In this document: positions 31,380-39,264 of the stretch, one piece after another
Numbering within the stretch: the first letter of the stretch is position 1
Layout of the letters: the number at the start of each line of letters is the position of its first letter
DNA from: Amycolatopsis umgeniensis
Lineage (GTDB): Bacteria > Actinomycetota > Actinomycetes > Mycobacteriales > Pseudonocardiaceae
DNA length: 64,000 nt
Reading direction: 5' to 3'
Assembly: GCF_014205155.1 (NCBI RefSeq)
Contig: NZ_JACHMX010000001.1
Span: forward strand, 7,564,001-7,628,000
Program-made: the position numbers and the translations under genes
The notes under the pieces: generated by a model
The model's input: the letters and a program-made list of their open reading frames with translations, nothing else
Database searches by the model: none
Told to the model about the DNA's origin: nothing

Positions 31380-31517
31380 CTTCGCATTCGGAGCAGAGCC
31401 GGGAGATCGGTGACGTTCGTCGATCATGGCGGATCACTGGGTTGTCGTGCTGTGTCCACGAACGCGAGCAGAACAAGTTGACAACTGTGGTGGCTTCCTT
31501 CGCCGCGGTGACCAGGG

Positions 31518-31981
31518 GTGGCGCCAGCCGCTCCGGACGAGGTGCGCACCAACGCCGCTGTCGTCGTCGAGCTCACGATCACGCCGGAACTGCTGCGGAT
31601 CAGTGAACTCGACTTCGTCTACTGCGAGGCGAGATCGCGCAGGAGGTCCGGTTCGGGGCTGTCGACGCCTACAACGGCGGGTGGACCTTTGGGATCTGGG
31701 CCGGGAAACGGTCTACCAGGCCCGGCGCACGGCGGCGGCCAGCCGCCGCGCTGCTCGGCTTCGAGCTGACCTTCGTTGGCCAAGGACGACGGGGACTTCG
31801 TCTTCGCGTTGTGGGAACCCGCCACGGGAAGGTGTCCAGCGGAACACCGGCGGAGCAGAAGCTCCGCGACGCGCGGGTGAAGGCCGCCGCCTATCGCGCC
31901 CTGCAAAGCGAATCGCCCGCTCAGTGGCGGGGCTTCCTGGAAACGGACATCTTCCTCGCCGCCGAGGCGGACAAATCCTGA
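31518..31981 (+). pseudogene. Frameshifted remnant of an unrecognised gene
   Basis: Four coding pieces in alternating frames join into one plausible protein: TNAAVVVELTITPELLRISE then, after a one-base loss near 31628, GEIAQEVRFGAVDAYNGGWT and FGIWAGKR..LLGFELTFVG; after a one-base gain near 31780, KDDGDFVFALWEPATG; after another loss near 31829, KVSSGTPAEQKLRDARVKAA to the stop at 31981. The reconstructed product is about 155 residues, with no family recognised. Three lesions in 460 bases mean real decay or sequencing error. The preceding 31380-31517 holds nothing recognisable. Confidence 0.65.
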
Positions 31982-31983
31982 GG

Positions 31984-32007
31984 TAGCCCGCTCGACGTTG
32001 CGGGCTA
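31984..32007. terminator. Short hairpin after the pseudogene
   Basis: TAGCCCGC (31984-31991) and GCGGGCTA (32000-32007) form a perfect 8-bp stem with an 8-base loop, starting two bases after the pseudogene stop. It is probably the original terminator of that gene. The following stretch up to 32248 has no gene that I can support. Confidence 0.6.
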
Positions 32008-32248
32008 TTGAGCGCAGGCGAGGTCTGTGACTCTGCGCGCCGCCGGACTGTGGCATCGACTGTGGGTCTTGGTGCGTTGGATGACCGGTCCGTTCACGGA
32101 CCTGATCTGTACGAGGGCGACGGTTGCGTGGGCATCCGGCACGAGTTCCGCGCGCTCACCGACTCGAATCGCGAGTCATGGCCACCCCGCTCGGCTGTGT
32201 GGGCATGCCGAGGTGCCCGTCGCCGGTGGGGGTGGCGGGCTTCTCGGG

Positions 32249-33508
32249 TCAGGCGGTGGCGCGGTGGAGGGTGTTGCGCCGGGGTCTTCGTAACGGGTCC
32301 AGATACTGGGGCGGAATGAACTCCGGTAACCCATCGGCTGCCATGCGAACCTGCCAGTCCCCGTGATGGATCAGGCGGTGGTGGAACCCGCAGAGCAACA
32401 CCAGGTTCCGGAGGTCGGTGGGTCCGCCGTCTGCCCAGTGATCAATGTGGTGGGCGTGGCAGTTCCTCGGCCGCCGATGGCAGCCCGGGAAGGCGCAGCC
32501 TCGGTCGCGGATGTTGAGGGCTCGGCGTTGGGCGGGGGTGACGAACCGCTTCAACCGCCCCACATCCAACGGCTCACCCGCCGCACTGAGCACGATGGGG
32601 AGCATGAGGCAGTCGCAGGCGGCCATTCTGGCTTCGCGGGCGGTCATGGTGCCGACGAAGTCCACGCACGCGTTCCCCAGTCCAGTCTTCAACTCCTCCA
32701 GACCGATCGTGACGTGCACGAGAGTCCGGTAGCCGTTGGTGCCGGGCTGGTCGGGGCAGGCGATGGCTAGGTCCAGGAGTTCGGCCCAGGCGTCGCCCTG
32801 GCGTTCGGCTTTGGTGCGTATATCGGCTTGGCCGGATTCGTCGATCGGGCGTGGTGCCGCGTAGGCCTCGAGGGCTGCGGCGGTGCGGGCACCGAGTTCA
32901 TCATCGAGGAGGCCGTTCAGTGTCCAGAACCCGTCCTTGCGCCGTTCCAGGGTGACTTCACGGCTGGGTTGTTTGGGTTCGGGGTCTTTGGGCTCGTTGC
33001 CGTCGGGGTCGAGCCAGGCGAGCAGGTTGTCCCCGAGCTTCGACACCTGCCGGGGCCCGGCGTCGCGGGCCAGATCGGCGAGGGTCTTCTCCGCGCACTC
33101 CCGATCCTCCACCGACACATCCGGTGGGATCCGGGCCAGGATCTCCAGGATCTGCTTGATCCGTTCACTCCCGATCGCGCCCTCAGCGGCAGCCGCACCC
33201 GTAGCGGGAGCCACCGCCGGAACCTCCGTGTCGTCCAGTGCTCGGGTCGGGTTCAGCGCGATCGCCTGACTCACGATCGGACCGGCCTCGCCCCGCGACA
33301 ACCCGGCCACGTCAGCGAACCACGCTGCTGTACTGCCGTAGCCGTAGAGGTCTTTCGCGCCCCGGGACTCGATCTCCGCCAGATACCGCCCCAACCCGGC
33401 GGAGGCGATCCGCATCATCTGCAGGAACTGCAGCACGCCATGAGCAAGCTCCAGCTTGCCAGCACGCCACAGCTCCTGCGGCAACTCGGGGAGAAACGTC
33501 TCGGACAC
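32249..33508 (-). CDS. DUF222/HNH endonuclease, 13E12 repeat family
   Basis: A 419-residue protein with an N-terminal DUF222 region (LAHGVLQFLQMMRIASAG, GAKDLYGYGSTAAWFADVAG) and a C-terminal HNH nuclease: DRGCAFPGCHRRPRNCHAHH, then IDHWADGGPTDLRNLVLLC and GFHHRLIHHG, with all metal and catalytic histidines intact. These are the REP13E12-type genes spread through actinobacterial genomes, thought to be mobile; function is unknown. GTG 33508 is preceded by an SOS box, as described for mycobacterial members. The gene lies in an accessory patch between a pseudogene and an IS remnant and looks full length. Confidence 0.9.
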   Translation of the reverse strand: MSETFLPELPQELWRAGKLELAHGVLQFLQMMRIASAGLGRYLAEIESRGAKDLYGYGSTAAWFADVAGLSRGEAGPIVSQAIALNPTRALDDTEVPAVAPATGAAAAEGAIGSERIKQILEILARIPPDVSVEDRECAEKTLADLARDAGPRQVSKLGDNLLAWLDPDGNEPKDPEPKQPSREVTLERRKDGFWTLNGLLDDELGARTAAALEAYAAPRPIDESGQADIRTKAERQGDAWAELLDLAIACPDQPGTNGYRTLVHVTIGLEELKTGLGNACVDFVGTMTAREARMAACDCLMLPIVLSAAGEPLDVGRLKRFVTPAQRRALNIRDRGCAFPGCHRRPRNCHAHHIDHWADGGPTDLRNLVLLCGFHHRLIHHGDWQVRMAADGLPEFIPPQYLDPLRRPRRNTLHRATA

Positions 33509-33531
33509 CCCACAACAATACCGCACAACTA

Positions 33532-33547
33532 TCGAACAGGTGTTCGT
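33532..33547. promoter_or_regulatory. LexA SOS box upstream of the 13E12 gene
   Basis: TCGAACAGGTGTTCGT has the GAAC-N4-GTTC LexA core and one outer mismatch. It is centred 31 bases before the GTG start of the minus-strand HNH gene. The surrounding 60 bases are unusually AT-rich for the window (TAATTTTAAGC), as expected of a promoter. Confidence 0.78.
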
Positions 33548-33665
33548 AATTTTAAGCAACAACGCAACCGGCACATTCACCACTGACGGGTGAATCTGCC
33601 AAAAAGCCGCTGCTACCCGACGTGACATCGACCGTCGACCACCGCATTTAGTCGACTGAGGAGTC

Positions 33666-33893
33666 CTAACAAAATGAATGGGTTTTGAGGCGGCGGAACC
33701 AGTGCGGCAGGGCGAAGGTGCTTTTGTCGCGGTCGTAGGCCCGGTCACTGTAGAACCGGCGGCCCGCGCGGGCGGGATCGCGTGGATCAACGGCATCGGT
33801 TGGGTGACGTCGTGCCGGTTCCCCGCCGGTCAGCGTGGCCGCGAGCGGTATGCCGGTGCCGTCGGTGATCATGCGGTGTTTCCAGCCCCCTTT
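33666..33893 (-). pseudogene. IS5-type transposase remnant
   Basis: About 75 codons in one frame read KGGWKHRMITDGTGIPLAAT, then LTGGEPARRHP, VDPRD, RFYSDRAYDRDKS and a stop after HWFRRLKTHSFC. The GIPLAxxLTGG block and the ADRxYD-like SDRAYD block are typical of IS5-family DDE transposases. Both ends are missing and no inverted repeats or target duplication were found, so it is a fragment. It supports past insertion activity between rarA and the importer operon. Confidence 0.75.
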
Positions 33894-34148
33894 TACGCAC
33901 GAACATGCGATCCGCCGCCCGTGGCCAGGTCAGAAAACACCTCATGTCAGATCCATGGCCCATCTCCTGCCGCGGGGAGCCCCGCGGAATCGCGGTATGG
34001 AGCACGAACTTCACCTGCGGCAACAACGGGTCCTCACCGCTAGGACCCCTCGACGCGAGCCCGCGCGGCCCGGCGTATAACGACCTACACGGTTCCACAT
34101 CGTAGGAATCGGTGTCATATCGTGGACGAGCGACATAAGGTCCGGGAC
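33894..34148. other. Intergenic stretch before the importer operon
   Basis: About 255 bases with no supported gene, riboswitch or repeat. It must contain the promoter of the ten-gene importer/salvage operon. The bases just before the ATG at 34149 include ATAAGGTCCGGG, a possible ribosome site. I looked for a SAM riboswitch-like fold because of the methionine-salvage genes and did not recognise one. Confidence 0.5.
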
Positions 34149-35186
34149 ATGTCGCCGAGAACCCTCTTGCGGGCCGTCATGGCCGTTTCCGCCGTCGCGC
34201 TCCTCGCCGCGTGCAACGCCTCGGTCAAGGACCCGGCCGCCCAGAACGCCGCCGGGCCCGCGCTGGTCCTGATCACGCCGAGCCCGGTCGGGGTCAACGA
34301 CTTCCTCAAGCTCGCCGTCCAGGGTATCGAGGACTCGGCCAAGAAGCACAACGGGACGCAGAAGGTGTTCCAGAGTACCGATCCGGCGTCGATCCAGCAG
34401 AATCTCGCGGCCGCGGTGCGCGAGAAGCCCGCCGTGATCGTCGCCGTCGGCTTCAACTTCGCCGACGCGATCGCGGCCGAGGCCGAGCGCAATCCCGAGC
34501 AGAAGTTCCTGTTCGTGGACTCCTGCACCACCAAACCGTTCCCGAACGTCACTTGCGCGGTGTTCCGCGAGCACGAGGGCACCTACCTCGCCGGTGCCGA
34601 AGCCGGGCTGCTGAGCAAGACAGGCAAGGTCGGCGCGGTCGTCGTGCTCGACGCGCCTCAGTTCCACCGGTACTCGATCCCGTTCGGCAAGGGCGCGGAG
34701 AAGGCCAAGCCCGGCACCACGCTCGCTCCGCTGTTCATCGGCGGCGCGAATCCGTTCAACGATCCGGCCAGGGCGAAGGCGCTCGCCACCACGCTCGCCG
34801 GCCAGGGCGTCGACCACGTCATGGGCGCGGCCTCCGCGGCGGGCAACCTCGGTGTCTTCGAGGCGGCCAAACAGGGCGGATTCTTCGCGTTCGGTGTCGA
34901 CGCCAACCAGTGCCCGGCCAGCCCCGGGCAGGTCGTGGACAACGTCATCAAACGGACCAACGTCGTCATCGGCGACGGGGTCGAGGCGATCCTCGGCGGC
35001 AAGACCGGCGAGACGAAGTCCTATGGTGTCAAGGAGAAGGGTATCTCCTTGACCGGGCTCGAGCCGGACGCCGCGACGTCGCAGTGTGTCGTCGCGAGCC
35101 ATCCCGACGTGCTGGCGAAGGTCGGCGAACTGCGGGACCAGATCATCTCGGGCGCGATCGTCGTCGATGACCCCGCCGAATCCTGA
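34149..35186 (+). CDS. BMP-family nucleoside-binding lipoprotein
   Basis: Substrate-binding component of an ABC importer, 345 residues, lipid-anchored outside the membrane: signal MSPRTLLRAVMAVSAVALLAAC with lipobox LAAC. The mature part has the BMP/Med periplasmic-binding fold: VGVNDFLKLAVQGIEDSAKK, AVIVAVGFNFADAIAAEAER, KFLFVDSCT, FREHEGTYLAGAEAGLLSKT and GFFAFGVDANQCPASPGQVV. Known BMP proteins (PnrA, BmpA) bind purine nucleosides. The gene begins a run of ten overlapping genes ending in methionine-salvage enzymes, so methylthioadenosine or another 5'-modified nucleoside is the likely ligand. ATG 34149 is preferred over GTG 34122. Confidence 0.9.
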   Translation: MSPRTLLRAVMAVSAVALLAACNASVKDPAAQNAAGPALVLITPSPVGVNDFLKLAVQGIEDSAKKHNGTQKVFQSTDPASIQQNLAAAVREKPAVIVAVGFNFADAIAAEAERNPEQKFLFVDSCTTKPFPNVTCAVFREHEGTYLAGAEAGLLSKTGKVGAVVVLDAPQFHRYSIPFGKGAEKAKPGTTLAPLFIGGANPFNDPARAKALATTLAGQGVDHVMGAASAAGNLGVFEAAKQGGFFAFGVDANQCPASPGQVVDNVIKRTNVVIGDGVEAILGGKTGETKSYGVKEKGISLTGLEPDAATSQCVVASHPDVLAKVGELRDQIISGAIVVDDPAES

Positions 35187-36684
35187 CGCCGTCTCACTCC
35201 GGGGGATCGTCAAGCGGTTCCCTGGAGTGCTCGCGAACGACCACGTGGACCTCGACGTCGGCGCGGGCGAGATCCACGCCCTGATGGGTGAGAACGGCGC
35301 GGGCAAGTCGACGCTCATGTCCGTGCTCTACGGTCTCCACCGGCCCGACGAGGGCACGATCTCCTTGCACGGCAAGGAAGTGTCCTTCGGCTCGCCCGCG
35401 CAGGCCATCGACGCCGGTGTGGGCATGGTGCAGCAGGGGTTCGCGTTGTTCGGCGGACTCACCGTCACCGAGAACGTCGTGTTCGGCAGTGAACCCACCC
35501 GGCGCGGCCTGCTGGACCGCAAGGCGGCGACGGCCCGCGTCACCGAGCTGATCGAACGGCACGAACTGCGGCTGCGGCCCGGTGACCGCGTCCGCGACCT
35601 GCCTGTCGGACTCCGGCAGCGCGTCGAGATCCTCAAACTCCTGTACCGCGAGGCCGCCGTCCTGATCCTCGACGAGCCCACCGCCGTGCTGACCCCGCCC
35701 GAGACCGAGCGGCTGTTCGGCGTACTGCGCACGCTCGCCGGGGAAGGCCGCACGATTCTGCTGGTATCGCACAAACTCCAGGAGGTTCTCGCCGTCAGCG
35801 ACCATGTCACGGTGCTGCGGGACGGCCGCGTCAGCGCTCGCGGGCGCACGGCGGACCAGACCGCCGCGGGACTCGCCGCGGCGATGACCGGACGCGAGGT
35901 CGACCTCGACCGCGTCCATCCGGCCGGATCTCCTGGCGCCGCCGTCCTCGAAGCCCGTTCCCTGACCGTTCCCGGCGTGGAAGGAAAACCCTTGCTGGAC
36001 AACGTGTCCCTGACCGTGCGCGCCGGGGAGATCGTCGGCGTCGCCGGGGTCGCGGGCAACGGCCAGGCCGAGTTGTCCGGCGCGATCACCGGCCTCCTGA
36101 AGACCGGCGGCGAGATCGTCCTCAAAGGACAGAGTATCGACGGCCCGTCGGTCCGCGCACGCCGGGACGCGGGGCTCGCGCACGTTCCCGAAGATCGCGC
36201 CGAGGTCGGCTCCGCGCCCACGGCGAGCCTCCGGGAGAACCTGGCTGTCGGCTTCCATCGTAAGCGACCCTTGGTGCGCAAGGGATTCTTGCGTCGTAAG
36301 GCGGTCGATGACCACGCGTCGGCGATCATCGAGGCCTATGACGTCCGTGGGGCGGGCCCCACCGCCGCGATGGGCACGCTGTCCGGCGGCAACCAGCAGA
36401 AGGCGATCTTCGGCCGCGAACTCACCCACAGCGCGCCGTTCCTGCTGGTCGAGCAGCCCACTCGCGGGGTCGACGTCGGTGCGATCGAGAACATCCACGC
36501 CCGGCTCGTCGCCCATCGCGACGCCGGGCACGCCGTCCTGCTGATCTCCGCCGAACTCAGCGAGATCCTCGCGCTTTCGGACCGCGTGCTGGTGCTGTTC
36601 GAGGGCCGGATCGTCGCGGAATTCACCAAGGACGAAGCCGATCCGCACACGGTCGGCCTGGCGATGGCCGGAGGTGCCGGATGA
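35167..36684 (+). CDS. Nucleoside ABC importer ATPase (two ABC domains)
   Basis: A 505-residue ATP-binding subunit with two ABC cassettes in tandem, as in RbsA/NupO-type importers. First domain: Walker A MGENGAGKSTLMSVLYG near residue 40, Q-loop MVQQGFALF, a divergent signature LPVGLRQRVEILK and Walker B VLILDEPTAVLTPP. Second domain: degenerate Walker A AGVAGNGQAELSGAITG, signature TLSGGNQQKAIFGREL and Walker B PFLLVEQPTRGVD, in which the catalytic Glu region is changed, usual for this subfamily. The start overlaps the lipoprotein gene by 20 bases and the end overlaps the permease gene by four. Confidence 0.93.
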   Translation: MTPPNPDAVSLRGIVKRFPGVLANDHVDLDVGAGEIHALMGENGAGKSTLMSVLYGLHRPDEGTISLHGKEVSFGSPAQAIDAGVGMVQQGFALFGGLTVTENVVFGSEPTRRGLLDRKAATARVTELIERHELRLRPGDRVRDLPVGLRQRVEILKLLYREAAVLILDEPTAVLTPPETERLFGVLRTLAGEGRTILLVSHKLQEVLAVSDHVTVLRDGRVSARGRTADQTAAGLAAAMTGREVDLDRVHPAGSPGAAVLEARSLTVPGVEGKPLLDNVSLTVRAGEIVGVAGVAGNGQAELSGAITGLLKTGGEIVLKGQSIDGPSVRARRDAGLAHVPEDRAEVGSAPTASLRENLAVGFHRKRPLVRKGFLRRKAVDDHASAIIEAYDVRGAGPTAAMGTLSGGNQQKAIFGRELTHSAPFLLVEQPTRGVDVGAIENIHARLVAHRDAGHAVLLISAELSEILALSDRVLVLFEGRIVAEFTKDEADPHTVGLAMAGGAG

Positions 36685-37685
36685 CCCGCGTCCGCCTCAT
36701 CGCCGTCCCGGTCGTCGCGGCGCTCGTGCTCGGCGCGATCCTGTTGCTGGCCACCGGAACCGATCCGCTGGCCGCCTATGGCGCGATCCTTTCGGGCGCG
36801 TTCGGTCCCGACGGTATCGGCGACACGCTCGCCTACGCGGTCCCCGTCGCGGGGATGGCCACCGCGCTCGCGATCCCGCTGCGCGCGGGCATGGTCAACC
36901 TCGGCGGTGAGGGGCAACTCGTGCTCGGCGCGATCAGCGCGCTCGCCGTCGGGCTGTACGTCCCCGGTCCTGGGCTGGTCAAAGTCGTTTTGGCACTGCT
37001 CGCGGGCACTCTCGCCGGAGCCGCGTACGCCGCGCTGGCCGCGGTCTGCGAGAACCGCCTGGGTGTCCCGCTGCTGATCAGCACGTTGCTGCTGAGCTAT
37101 CCGGCGATGTCGCTCGCGGGGTATCTGGTGCGATTCCCAGTGAAGGACGCCGGTTCCAGCCTGCCGCAAAGCCCGCAGCTGCCCGAAGGCGCACGGCTGC
37201 CCGAACTCGACGGCGTGACGACCGGGATCTTCCTGGTGGTGGCGGTGATCGCGGTCTACGCGGTGATCGACGCTCGCACGCCCGCCGGTTTCGAGACGAA
37301 GGTGACCGGCTGGGCGCCGCGATTCGCCATCTACGCCGGGATCGACCGGCCGAAGCTCACGGTGCGGCTGCTGGCCGTGTCGGGCGGGACCGCCGGACTG
37401 GTCGGCGCGATCGCCGTCCTCGGCTTCCCGTACCGGTTCATCGACGGCGCGCTGATCACGCCGCAGTACACCTGGATCGGCCTGCTCGCGGCGCTGCTCG
37501 CCGGGGCCAGCCCGCTCGGGACGCTGCTCGCGGCGGTCTTCTTCGCGGCGCTGACCAGCGGCGGGTTCGCCATGGAACGCGCCACGCAGGTCCCGCGCGA
37601 GCTGACCGCGGTCCTGCAAGCGGTGCTGATCATCTTCCTCGCGGCCACCTCCGGGGTCTTCAAGCGGAAGGCGAGGCGGGCATGA
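36681..37685 (+). CDS. Nucleoside ABC importer permease 1
   Basis: A 334-residue membrane protein with about nine or ten hydrophobic helices, BPD_transp_2 type. The conserved permease block GMVNLGGEGQLVLGAISALAV (cytoplasmic-loop glycine-rich segment near residue 72, quoted here in part as MVNLGGEGQLVLG) matches YufP/NupP-like subunits. The second hallmark, VGAIAVLGFPYRF, lies near residue 240. It overlaps both neighbours by ATGA, so the two permeases and the ATPase should be made in fixed ratio. The C-terminus is basic (FKRKARRA), as is common in inside-facing tails. Confidence 0.9.
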   Translation: MTRVRLIAVPVVAALVLGAILLLATGTDPLAAYGAILSGAFGPDGIGDTLAYAVPVAGMATALAIPLRAGMVNLGGEGQLVLGAISALAVGLYVPGPGLVKVVLALLAGTLAGAAYAALAAVCENRLGVPLLISTLLLSYPAMSLAGYLVRFPVKDAGSSLPQSPQLPEGARLPELDGVTTGIFLVVAVIAVYAVIDARTPAGFETKVTGWAPRFAIYAGIDRPKLTVRLLAVSGGTAGLVGAIAVLGFPYRFIDGALITPQYTWIGLLAALLAGASPLGTLLAAVFFAALTSGGFAMERATQVPRELTAVLQAVLIIFLAATSGVFKRKARRA

Positions 37686-38539
37686 TCGACGCGAGCCTGT
37701 TCTCCTCGGCGCTCACCGCGCTGACACCCATTCTGTTCGCCGCGCTCGCGGGCGCGCTGTGCCAGCGGGCCGGGGTCTTCAACATCTCCCTCGAAGGATC
37801 GCTCCTGGTCGGCTGCTTCGGCGCCGTCGCCGGGAGCTGGTACACCGGCAGCGCCTGGATCGGCGTCGTCGTGGCGGTGATCGCGGCGACGGCGTACTCA
37901 CTGATCCTCGCGATCGGGTCGATCACCTTCGACGGCGATCCGATCGTGCTCGGCGTCGCGAGCAACCTGCTCGCGGTCGGGCTGACGAGCTTCCTCATCC
38001 GCACGGTCTTCGGCACCGAGGGCTCGTTCAGCGATCCCACGCTGCGAGGCTTGGGGCAGTTCGGCCCGATTCCCGGGCAGTCGTTGCTGGTCTACCTGTC
38101 CTGGCTGGCCGTGCCCGCGCTCGCGGTGCTCCTCTACCGGCACCCGTGGGGCCTGCGGCTGCGCGGCGTCGGCGAACGTCCGGAGGCGGCGTCCAGCCTC
38201 GGCGTCGACGTGACCAAGTACCGCTACGGAGTGATCCTCGCCGGGGGAGCGCTGTGCGGTCTCGGCGGCGCGCAACTGGCGCTCGGCTCGGTGACGCTGT
38301 TCGCCGAGAACATGACCGCCGGCCGGGGCTGGATCGCCGTCGTCGCGGTCATGCTGGGTCGCGCGCATCCGCTCGGGGTGCTCCTCGCGGCGCTGCTGTT
38401 CGGCCTCGCGGAGGCGTTCGGCTTCCGGCTCCAGGGCATCGGCCTCCCGCAGCAGGCCACCGATGCCGCGCCCTATGTCGTCACGCTCGTGGCGCTGTTC
38501 CTGTCCAATTTCAAGCGCAAGAAGGGACAGCCCGCGTGA
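37682..38539 (+). CDS. Nucleoside ABC importer permease 2
   Basis: A 285-residue membrane permease pairing with the previous subunit (NupQ/YufQ type). Hallmarks: GALCQRAGVFNISLEGSLLV near residue 25, the FNI(S/A)xEG permease motif, and GVGERPEAASSLGVDVTKYR near 160, typical of the coupling-loop region in this family, followed by AGGALCGLGGAQLALGS. About eight hydrophobic helices. Overlaps by four bases at both ends, with the first permease gene and with the nucleoside phosphorylase gene (GTGA), tying transport directly to phosphorolysis. Confidence 0.9.
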   Translation: MIDASLFSSALTALTPILFAALAGALCQRAGVFNISLEGSLLVGCFGAVAGSWYTGSAWIGVVVAVIAATAYSLILAIGSITFDGDPIVLGVASNLLAVGLTSFLIRTVFGTEGSFSDPTLRGLGQFGPIPGQSLLVYLSWLAVPALAVLLYRHPWGLRLRGVGERPEAASSLGVDVTKYRYGVILAGGALCGLGGAQLALGSVTLFAENMTAGRGWIAVVAVMLGRAHPLGVLLAALLFGLAEAFGFRLQGIGLPQQATDAAPYVVTLVALFLSNFKRKKGQPA

Positions 38540-39264
38540 GCGACGTCCTGCCCATCACCAAGATCCCCCGGCACGGACTGCCGCCGCGCGCCGTCGTCGT
38601 GGGCGACCCGGACCGCGCGAGAGCGGTCGCCGAAATGCTGGACGACGCCGTCCTCGTCGGTCAGAACCGCGAGTACCGCAGCTACACCGGCACCTGGAAG
38701 GGCGTCCCGGTCGTCGTGTCCTCGCACGGCGTCGGCGGGCCCGGCGCGTTGTGCCAGTTCGGCGAGCTGGCCGAGGCGGGCGTCCGCACGTTCCTGCGGC
38801 TCGGCACCGCCGGATCGCTGGCCGACGGGATCATCGACGGCGACCTCGTCATCGCCGAGGCGGCGGTCCGCGACGACGGCGTCACCCAGCAGCTGATCCA
38901 CCCGGAGTACCCGGCGTTCGCCACCCCGGAGGCCGTCGTGGCGCTGAGCCGCGCCGCCCCGGAGGCGCATCGCGGCGTGGTGTGGACGCGGGCCGCGTTC
39001 AGCCCGCTGGTGCTCACCCTCCCGATGGCCGATTACCTGGCCGCGCGGGTGATCGCCATTGAGATGGAACTCTCCACACTGCTGGTGTTCGCGGCATTGC
39101 GTGGCCTGCGGGCCGGTGGTGTGCTCGTGATCGACGGCGACGCGCGGCCCGAGCATCCCGACCCGTCGGCCTACGACCCGCATCGCGACGTCGTGGCCGA
39201 GGGGGTGGCGAGGGCGACTCGCGTCGCCCTCGACGCCGTGGTCGAGTTGGAAGGGGCGGAATGA
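38536..39264 (+). CDS. Nucleoside phosphorylase (uridine phosphorylase/PNP-I family)
   Basis: A 242-residue NP-I family phosphorylase. Signatures: VVVGDPDRARAVAEML near residue 18 (phosphate loop), SSHGVGGPGALCQFGELAEA near 60, FLRLGTAGSLADGI near 85 (phosphate and ribose), and IAIEMELSTLLVFAALRG near 172 with the Met-Glu ribose motif. It is in the Udp-like hexamer group, not the trimeric PNP group that holds classical MTA phosphorylases, so if it performs the MTA step it is a non-orthologous replacement. It starts at GTG 38536 inside the permease stop and overlaps the flavoenzyme gene by four bases. Confidence 0.88.
   Translation: MSDVLPITKIPRHGLPPRAVVVGDPDRARAVAEMLDDAVLVGQNREYRSYTGTWKGVPVVVSSHGVGGPGALCQFGELAEAGVRTFLRLGTAGSLADGIIDGDLVIAEAAVRDDGVTQQLIHPEYPAFATPEAVVALSRAAPEAHRGVVWTRAAFSPLVLTLPMADYLAARVIAIEMELSTLLVFAALRGLRAGGVLVIDGDARPEHPDPSAYDPHRDVVAEGVARATRVALDAVVELEGAE

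Noticed and set aside
32008..32319. Plus-strand open frame of 103 codons
   Set aside because: No ribosome site, no known family and its end is antisense to the HNH gene.
33894..34148. SAM riboswitch ahead of the salvage operon
   Set aside because: No recognisable riboswitch core or terminator/antiterminator pair was seen by eye.
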